The notes beneath the pieces were generated by a model. That model saw nothing but the letters and a program-made list of their open reading frames with translations. It searched no databases and was not told the origin of the DNA. A stretch of DNA of 18,833 nt. Source: Thiohalophilus sp046483665 (GTDB taxonomy: Bacteria; Pseudomonadota; Gammaproteobacteria; UBA6429; Thiohalophilaceae). The DNA lies in the NCBI RefSeq assembly GCF_046483665.1, contig NZ_JAWOCR010000003.1, forward strand, positions 1 through 18,833, written 5' to 3'. Shown one piece after another: positions 14,810 through 18,833 of this stretch (the stretch's first letter is position 1; each line of letters begins with the position of its first letter). Both the position numbers and the translations under genes were made by a program.

Positions 14810-15856
14810 TTAGTCGTCTTCCACCGATGCCGGCCGGGCGTCCTCTCGCTGGCGCTCGATATAGCTCATGATGTCATAACAGAGCTGCCGGGTGCCGATC
14901 TGGCTGATGGCCGAGATCGGATAGATCGGTCCCTGCCAGCCCAGCTCGTCGACGACCGCCTGACAGCGGGCCTCGCGTTCGTCCTCGGGCAGCAGGTCGA
15001 TTTTATTCAATACCAGCCAGCGCTCATAGTCGGCCAGCGCCGGATCAAAACGCACCATCTCCTGCTCGATGGTGCGCACGTCGCTCACCGGATCGCCGGC
15101 CGGATCCGGCGGCACCATATCCACCAGGTGCAGCAACAGCCGGGTGCGCGAGACGTGCTTGAGAAACTGCAGTCCCAGCCCGGCGCCCTCGGCCGCGCCC
15201 TCGATAATCCCCGGAATATCGGCGATCACGAAGCTGCGGTGCGCCTCGACGCTGACCACGCCCAGGTTGGGATAGATGGTGGTAAACGGGTAATCGGCTA
15301 CCTTGGGACGGGCCGCGGAAACGGCACGGATAAAAGTCGACTTGCCTGCATTGGGCAGGCCCAGCAGCCCCACGTCGGCCAGGACTTTCATCTCCAGACG
15401 CAGCAGGCGGGCCTCGCCGGGGGTACCGGGGGTGGACTGGCGCGGGGCCCGATTGGTGCTGCTTTTGAAACGGGTATTACCGATCCCGTGATGACCGCCT
15501 TTGGCCACCAGCAGGGTCTGGCCGTGCTCCAGCACATCGCCGAGCAGCTCCTGGGTCTCCTCGTCGAATACCTGGGTACCCAGCGGAACAGGAATGGTGA
15601 GATCCTGCCCGCCCTTGCCGGTCATGTTGCGGCCCTTGCCCTGCTGGCCATGCTCGGCGCGAAACTGGCGCGTGTAGCGAAAATCGGCCAGGGTGTTGAG
15701 ATTGCGCTCGCCGATCAGATACACATCACCACCGTCGCCGCCGTCACCGCCATCGGGGCCGCCGAACTCGATAAATTTTTCACGCCGAAAGCTGACGCAG
15801 CCGTTGCCGCCCTTGCCGGCTTCGACCCGAATAGTTGCTTCGTCGACGAATTTCAT
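14810..15856 (-). CDS. obgE: Obg family GTPase
   Basis: Essential ribosome-associated GTPase involved in 50S maturation and stress/growth control (also called CgtA). 348 residues. The N-terminal glycine-rich Obg fold (1-158) contains GGPDGGDGGDGGDVYL. The G domain has G1 GLPNAGKST (166-174), G2 at T192/T193, G3 DIPG (213-216), G4 NKID (284-287) and G5 SAIS near 316. The short acidic C-tail (ASVEDD) is typical of proteobacteria. rpmA and rplU lie upstream, as in most bacteria, but here a strong terminator and a 352-base gap separate rpmA from obgE, so obgE-proB should have its own promoter or depend on readthrough. The ribosome site before the ATG is weak (GGA about 11 bases upstream). Confidence 0.97.
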   Translation of the reverse strand: MKFVDEATIRVEAGKGGNGCVSFRREKFIEFGGPDGGDGGDGGDVYLIGERNLNTLADFRYTRQFRAEHGQQGKGRNMTGKGGQDLTIPVPLGTQVFDEETQELLGDVLEHGQTLLVAKGGHHGIGNTRFKSSTNRAPRQSTPGTPGEARLLRLEMKVLADVGLLGLPNAGKSTFIRAVSAARPKVADYPFTTIYPNLGVVSVEAHRSFVIADIPGIIEGAAEGAGLGLQFLKHVSRTRLLLHLVDMVPPDPAGDPVSDVRTIEQEMVRFDPALADYERWLVLNKIDLLPEDEREARCQAVVDELGWQGPIYPISAISQIGTRQLCYDIMSYIERQREDARPASVEDD

Positions 15857-16152
15857 CTTTTAAGTTCCGTATAGTTACGAGAGCCAAGACGGCCCGGGAA
15901 AATTGGTCTTACCTGCTCCAAATCCTGTTTGATTTGCAGACATCTTTGGTCCGACAACACTATTGTTTAGCGGTCGAACCGCAAACCCTCAGAAGCGACA
16001 CTGTTCCGGACGCACATATCAAACGCAATTGCTCACTGCCTGAATGCCCTGTTCCCATTCTCTGTGCCTTTGCGCCTCCGCGTCCTTTGCGTTATGCCCC
16101 GTAGCCTGGAGAAAAGACACGTATTCGCTGATTGCATACCCGTCCTGCAAAC
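15857..16152. other. Long non-coding gap between obgE and rpmA
   Basis: No credible gene is seen. The gap holds a small hairpin GCGGT-CGA-ACCGC (15970-15982), a weak CAAATC/GATTTG inverted pair near 15927-15945 and the degenerate repeat at 16060-16096. An obgE promoter should be here on the minus strand. TATACG close to the gene (near 15865-15875) is a possible -10, but no -35 at proper spacing is found. Confidence 0.5.
16060..16096. repeat. Degenerate GCG/CTTTGCG repeat
   Basis: The stretch carries GTGCCTTTGCGCCTCC, then GCGTCCTTTGCGTTATG, the same kind of words as the right arm of the inverted repeat at 10977-11048 (GCGTCTTTGCGAGAG). It looks like one arm of that dispersed intergenic repeat. 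Similarity judged by eye. Confidence 0.45.
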
Positions 16153-16177
16153 AAAAACCCCGTCGCGAGGGACGGGG
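16153..16177 (-). terminator. Rho-independent terminator after rplU-rpmA
   Basis: On the minus strand CCCCGTC, a six-base loop (CCTCGC) and GACGGGG (stem 16158-16164 / 16171-16177) are followed by TTTTT. It lies 31 bases after the rpmA stop and should end most rplU-rpmA transcripts before obgE. Confidence 0.9.
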
Positions 16178-16208
16178 CTTTGGCGGTTCGGCTTGTAGCC
16201 TGGCGTCT

Positions 16209-16466
16209 TCAGGCCGGGATAATGCTGACCTGTTTACGCTGCCGGGGCCCCTTGGTCTCGAATATCACGGTGCCGTCAGCCTTGGCAAACAGGGTATCAT
16301 CACCGCCCTTGCCCACGTTTACGCCCGGGTGAACCTTGGTGCCGCGCTGGCGAACCAGAATGTTACCGGCCTTGACTACCTGACCGCCATAGCGCTTGAC
16401 GCCAAGGCGTTTCGACTGGGAATCGCGACCGTTGCGGGTACTACCGCCTGCTTTCTTATGAGCCAT
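16209..16466 (-). CDS. rpmA: 50S ribosomal protein L27
   Basis: L27 sits near the peptidyl-transferase centre of the 50S subunit. 85 residues beginning MAHKKAGGSTRNGRDSQSKR, with the family signature GNILVRQRGTKVHPG and a basic C-terminal half; length is normal. The proteobacterial MAHKKAGG start is directly encoded, without the N-terminal extension cleaved by Prp in Firmicutes. AGAGGA about 9 bases before the ATG is a good ribosome site. It starts 17 bases after rplU, is cotranscribed with it, and is followed by a strong terminator. Confidence 0.98.
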   Translation of the reverse strand: MAHKKAGGSTRNGRDSQSKRLGVKRYGGQVVKAGNILVRQRGTKVHPGVNVGKGGDDTLFAKADGTVIFETKGPRQRKQVSIIPA

Positions 16467-16483
16467 GTTTTACGTCCTCTTGC

Positions 16484-16795
16484 TTAACCGCTGATACCGG
16501 TGATTTCCAGTTCCGTGTAGTCCTGACGGTGACCCTGGGTTTTCCGGCTGTGTTTGCGGCGACGGAATTTGATAATCATCACCTTCTTGCCACGACCGTG
16601 GCTGGCCACGGTCGCGGTGACCTTGCCGCCCTCGACGTAGGGCTTGCCAACCTTGAAATCCTCGCCATCGGCGATCATCAGGACCTTGTCGATATCCACG
16701 CTGGCGCCCTGCTCGGCGTTGAGCTTCTCGACCTTGATTTTCTGGCCCTGTTCTACCCGGTACTGCTTGCCACCGGTTTCGATAACCGCGTACAT
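16484..16795 (-). CDS. rplU: 50S ribosomal protein L21
   Basis: L21 binds 23S rRNA in the large subunit. 103 residues starting MYAVIETGGKQYRVEQGQ, with the signature IIKFRRRKHSRKTQGHRQ near the end, and the usual length. The ATG at 16795 has GGAG eight bases upstream and matches the family N-terminus exactly. The frame is open a further 42 codons upstream, but that part covers the leader and promoter and is not coding. First gene of rplU-rpmA, divergent from ispB. Confidence 0.98.
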   Translation of the reverse strand: MYAVIETGGKQYRVEQGQKIKVEKLNAEQGASVDIDKVLMIADGEDFKVGKPYVEGGKVTATVASHGRGKKVMIIKFRRRKHSRKTQGHRQDYTELEITGISG

Positions 16796-16815
16796 AATCT
16801 GTGCTCCAAATATCC

Positions 16816-16830
16816 CCGCCTCGAAGGCGG
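16816..16830 (-). promoter_or_regulatory. Hairpin in the rplU leader
   Basis: CCGCCT (16816-16821) and AGGCGG (16825-16830) form a six-pair stem with a three-base loop (TTCGAG across the turn on the minus strand) in the roughly 50-base leader, ending about 10 bases before the GGAG ribosome site. It could be a protein-binding or translation-control element for L21. No known motif is recognised. Confidence 0.45.
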
Positions 16831-16853
16831 ACTCGACTGTGGAAAGGGGCGCA

Positions 16854-16882
16854 ATTTTAGCGCCTGGGACCGCCCCGGTCAA
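16854..16882 (-). promoter_or_regulatory. Sigma-70-type promoter for rplU-rpmA
   Basis: On the minus strand TTGACC (16882-16877), 17 bases, then TAAAAT (16859-16854): each box is 5 of 6 to consensus at ideal spacing. The start would be near 16847, giving a leader of about 50 bases. Confidence 0.8.
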
Positions 16883-16934
16883 AGAATTTTCCTGATTTTC
16901 TGCCAATTTAAGCGCCTTCAAAGCCGCCTCTGGC

Positions 16935-16963
16935 TTGACAGGTCAGTGGGGGCTCCCTAGCAT
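16935..16963 (+). promoter_or_regulatory. Sigma-70-type promoter for ispB
   Basis: Consensus TTGACA (16935-16940), 17 bases, then TAGCAT (16958-16963; 4 of 6). The start near 16970 leaves about 22 bases before the TTG start of ispB. An in-frame TTG at 16935 is the -35 box itself, so the longer reading frame is excluded. Confidence 0.7.
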
Positions 16964-16991
16964 TTTGCGCTTTGCCCACAGGCGAGCCATT

Positions 16992-17963
16992 TTGAAGACT
17001 CTCGAGGAAATCCAGGCGTTAATCGGCCCCGATATGGACGAGGTCAACCGCTGCATCGGCGAGCGGCTGCACTCCGAGGTGGTATTGATTAACCAGGTCG
17101 GGACTTACATTATAAATAGTGGCGGCAAGCGGCTGCGCCCCATTATTCACCTGCTGTGCGCCCGCGCGCTGGGCTATGAGGGCCGCTATCACGTGGATCT
17201 GGCGGCGATCATCGAGTTCATCCACACCGCCACCCTGCTCCACGACGACGTGGTAGACGGCTCCGAGCTGCGCCGGGGGCGGGAAACTGCCAACAATTTG
17301 TGGGGGAATTCGGCCAGTGTGCTGGTCGGCGATTTCCTTTATTCGCGCGCCTTCCAGATGATGGTCGACATCGGCCACATGGATATCATGCGGATTCTGG
17401 CCAATTGTACCAACACCATCGCCGAGGGCGAGGTCCAGCAACTGCTCAATATCCACGACGCGGACACCACCGAGGCCCGCTACATGGAGGTCATCCATAA
17501 CAAGACCGCCAAACTGTTCGAATCCGCCAGTGAGCTGGCTGCCGTCATTACCGATCAGCCCGAACCGGTCCAGCAGGCCATGGCCCGCTACGGCATGCAT
17601 CTGGGCAGCGCCTTCCAGCTGGTGGACGACGTGCTCGACTACCGCGCCGACAGCGAGGAGACCGGCAAGAACATCGGCGACGACCTGGCCGAGGGCAAAC
17701 CCACCCTGCCGCTGATCTACGCCATGGCCCGCGGCAGCGCCGAGCAGAGCGCAGTCATCCGCAAGGCCATTGAAACCGGGGGTCTGGAGCAGATCGACGC
17801 CGTACGCGAAGCGATTGAATCCACCGGCGCTATCGACTACACTGCGCGCTGCGCGCGAGCGGAGGCCGATCAGGCCATCGAGGCGCTGAGTGAAATCCCG
17901 ACGTCGCAGTACAAAGACGCCCTCAGCTTCCTCGCCGAATTCGCCGTCAACCGCAGTTACTGA
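16992..17963 (+). CDS. ispB: Octaprenyl diphosphate synthase (polyprenyl synthase)
   Basis: Trans-prenyl transferase that makes the polyprenyl side chain of ubiquinone/menaquinone from FPP and IPP. From TTG 16992 it has 323 residues, the same as E. coli IspB. Motifs are GGKRLRP (44-50), the first aspartate-rich motif DDVVD (85-89), GDFLYSRAFQMM, a KT pair near 171 and the second aspartate motif DDVLD (212-216), then GKNIGDDLAEGKPTLPL. Small residues just before the first DDxxD fit a long-chain product; exact chain length cannot be read from sequence. AGGCGAG lies upstream of the TTG. It uses IPP supplied by the MEP pathway, to which ispH belongs. No clear terminator follows, so readthrough into tRNA-Pro is possible. 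Confidence 0.95.
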   Translation: MKTLEEIQALIGPDMDEVNRCIGERLHSEVVLINQVGTYIINSGGKRLRPIIHLLCARALGYEGRYHVDLAAIIEFIHTATLLHDDVVDGSELRRGRETANNLWGNSASVLVGDFLYSRAFQMMVDIGHMDIMRILANCTNTIAEGEVQQLLNIHDADTTEARYMEVIHNKTAKLFESASELAAVITDQPEPVQQAMARYGMHLGSAFQLVDDVLDYRADSEETGKNIGDDLAEGKPTLPLIYAMARGSAEQSAVIRKAIETGGLEQIDAVREAIESTGAIDYTARCARAEADQAIEALSEIPTSQYKDALSFLAEFAVNRSY

Positions 17964-17987
17964 CGCAAGACTTCCCATCGCATAGAT

Positions 17988-18130
17988 GCCGTCAGCGCCG
18001 TTTCAACACAGCTTTTAGTAAGCCGTTCAAACGGATGATGACAAGGCAAAGCGAGCGAGGAAAGCGGAATTTACTACGAGTAAATGAGCATTTCCGAGAG
18101 AAGCTTTAACGCCGTCAGCGCCGTTTCAAC
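17988..18130. repeat. Module bounded by 20-base direct repeats
   Basis: GCCGTCAGCGCCGTTTCAAC occurs exactly at 17988-18007 and 18111-18130. Between them are a small CCGTT/AACGG hairpin (18023-18034) and ATTTACT-ACG-AGTAAAT (18069-18085), and the second copy itself forms GCCGT-TTCA-ACGGC. The unit fills most of the gap between ispB and tRNA-Pro. It resembles dispersed intergenic elements of gammaproteobacteria, but this is an impression and no transposase or coding frame is seen. Confidence 0.65.
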
Positions 18131-18140
18131 GGCTTAATAA

Positions 18141-18217
18141 CGGGGTGTAGCTCAGCCTGGTAGAGCACCGTCTTCGGGAGGCGGGGGTCGTAGGTTCAAA
18201 TCCTGTCACCCCGACCA
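18141..18217 (+). tRNA. tRNA-Pro (anticodon CGG)
   Basis: A 77-base cloverleaf. Acceptor CGGGGTG pairs with CACCCCG; D arm GCTC/GAGC with AGCCTGGTA; anticodon stem CCGTC/GGCGG around loop TTCGGGA (anticodon CGG at 18175-18177). The T arm GTAGG-TTCAAAT-CCTGT has two wobble pairs. Discriminator A and CCA are encoded. The loop matches E. coli proK. It reads CCG codons. The natural terminator appears to be the one at 18354-18393, beyond a duplicated copy of the tRNA tail. Confidence 0.96.
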
Positions 18218-18347
18218 ATTTTATTTTCTTACGCCGGACCTTGCCGGCGGTTTAATGAGGGTGACCGAATTTCCGGCCCTCCGGGCGTTCGGACTGCTGC
18301 GTTCGCTACGCGAACGGTCAGCCCTCACCCTGTCACCCCGACCAATT
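18202..18347. repeat. 19-base direct repeat of the tRNA-Pro 3' end around a palindromic insert
   Basis: CCTGTCACCCCGACCAATT stands at 18202-18220 (tRNA 3' end plus three bases) and again at 18329-18347, with a 127-base period. This is how attachment sites look after integration at a tRNA 3' end. The 108 bases between have no gene. They hold hairpins CGCCGG/CCGGCG (18232-18249), CCGG-CCCT-CCGG (about 18273-18284) and CGTTCGC-TAC-GCGAACG (18300-18316). A larger inverted pair, GAGGG-TGACCG (18257-18267) with CGGTCA-G-CCCTC (18315-18326), encloses the last two. No integrase is in view. Confidence 0.75.
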
Positions 18348-18353
18348 CAAAAC

Positions 18354-18393
18354 AAATGCCGGCCTTCCACGTATTGGGAAGGCCGGCATTTTT
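18354..18393. terminator. Strong, roughly symmetric terminator after tRNA-Pro
   Basis: A 15-base perfect stem runs AAATGCCGGCCTTCC (18354-18368) / GGAAGGCCGGCATTT (18377-18391) with an 8-base loop, followed by TT and GTTTGTG. On the minus strand it ends in ATTTGTTTTG, so it could also stop the gene ending at 18504. It starts seven bases after the second copy of the tRNA tail. Confidence 0.9.
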
Positions 18394-18503
18394 GTTTGTG
18401 AGACAGGTCGAGGAAATTGAACGTTGCCGGGAAATACAGGGTGACATTTCATACACCCGGTATCTCTGACGAACGTTATTCACTCCCGAGCTTACCAACG
18501 ACT

Positions 18504-18833
18504 TTATCGTTGATGGGACTGGTTTATATCCACAAACCCGTATTTCATCCCGGCAGCTTCAACGATCTGCTTCAGAGATTCGGCATATTTCGCATCCCCC
18601 GCATAAACAAGCCATACCCCGGGAAACTGGTTATCTGATACAGCACCTTTGATAACAGCATTGGCCAGGGCAGAATTGCGGCTGGTCACAACCACCTTCC
18701 CCTCACCGTTACTTGAGCGCTGTTGCAGGTGTCTTCTCAGGTTTTTGGCGTTAGCACCACCACCGGCAGCGATCGCCATACCGTCGCCAATCGCCCCATG
18801 CGATGGAATGGCTATATAATCAAAGTCCTTGCT
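18504..18833 (-). CDS. Unrecognised protein, C-terminal part (5' end outside window)
   Basis: The frame is open from the right edge to a TAA at 18504: 109 residues, beginning SKDFDYIAIPSHGAIGDG and ending GFVDINQSHQR. The ATG at 18779 is probably internal, because 18 in-frame codons with similar composition precede it. Visible features are a Gly/Ala-rich stretch (MAIAAGGGANAKN), a VVVTSRNSALANAVI segment and a WLVYAGDAKYAESLKQIVEAAGM segment with alternating strand and helix character, as in an alpha/beta fold. There are no cysteines, zinc motifs or membrane segments in this part. I do not recognise the family and assign no function. It converges with tRNA-Pro across the shared terminator; 108 bases without features separate the terminator from its stop. 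Confidence 0.6.
   Translation of the reverse strand, partial: SKDFDYIAIPSHGAIGDGMAIAAGGGANAKNLRRHLQQRSSNGEGKVVVTSRNSALANAVIKGAVSDNQFPGVWLVYAGDAKYAESLKQIVEAAGMKYGFVDINQSHQR

Noticed and set aside
14558..15874. 438-codon open frame on the plus strand across proB and obgE
   Set aside because: It is antisense to two clearly identified genes. Its composition (rich in His, Gln, Gly, Ala) is what GC-rich codons give on the opposite strand, and no family motif is seen.
16796..16921. 42-codon N-terminal extension of rplU
   Set aside because: It covers the promoter boxes and leader hairpin; the L21 family starts at MYAVIETGG with a good ribosome site.
17019..17978. 319-codon minus-strand frame covering ispB
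   Set aside because: It is antisense to ispB, whose catalytic motifs are intact; the rest is shadow sequence.
17988..18130. CRISPR-like array
   Set aside because: There are only two repeat copies, a spacer of about 103 bases with its own palindromes, and no cas genes.
18268..18344. A second tRNA gene ending in CACCCCGACCA
   Set aside because: Only the last 16 or so bases match; no D arm or anticodon arm can be formed, so it is a tail copy, not a gene.

Overview
The window looks like core chromosome of a gammaproteobacterium. Gene content and order match the block known from Pseudomonas aeruginosa: minor pilin genes pilY1/pilE, then ispH-fkpB-lspA-ileS-ribF-murJ, rpsT, proB-obgE-rpmA-rplU and ispB. 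Typical traits are a UUG-started rpsT, a bifunctional ribF and the ATGA junction of fkpB and ispH. I cannot name the genus; an affinity to sulfur-oxidiser or Chromatiales-like gammaproteobacteria is only a guess.

Layout. Bases 1-4793 (+) hold the tail of a type IV pilus cluster: a 5'-truncated pilY1 (frame open to the window edge) and a PilE-type minor pilin. No pilY2-like gene lies between them. From 12630 down to 4900 (-) runs murJ, ribF, ileS, lspA, fkpB, ispH: lipid II flipping, FMN/FAD synthesis, isoleucyl-tRNA charging, lipoprotein maturation, proline isomerisation and isoprenoid precursor supply. An extended -10 promoter precedes ribF. rpsT (12848-13108, +) is divergent from murJ and ends at a bidirectional terminator facing a stand-alone receiver protein (13182-13559, -). 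From 16795 down to 13664 (-) come rplU, rpmA, obgE and proB, with a strong terminator and a 352-base gap between rpmA and obgE. ispB (+) is divergent from rplU, and each has a good sigma-70-type promoter. After ispB come a repeat module, tRNA-Pro(CGG), a palindrome-rich segment, a strong terminator and the 3' end of an unrecognised gene on the minus strand.

The coding part is mostly orthodox housekeeping and I do not see a new multi-gene system. The unusual material is between genes: a 19-base duplication of the tRNA-Pro 3' end around a roughly 108-base palindromic insert, a 20-base direct-repeat module just upstream of that tRNA, and several degenerate inverted repeats of kinds usually dispersed through genomes. 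Within genes, the points of note are an insertion of about 16 residues with two cysteines between the catalytic aspartates of LspA, the receiver-only protein in the housekeeping block, and the unknown partial gene at the right edge.
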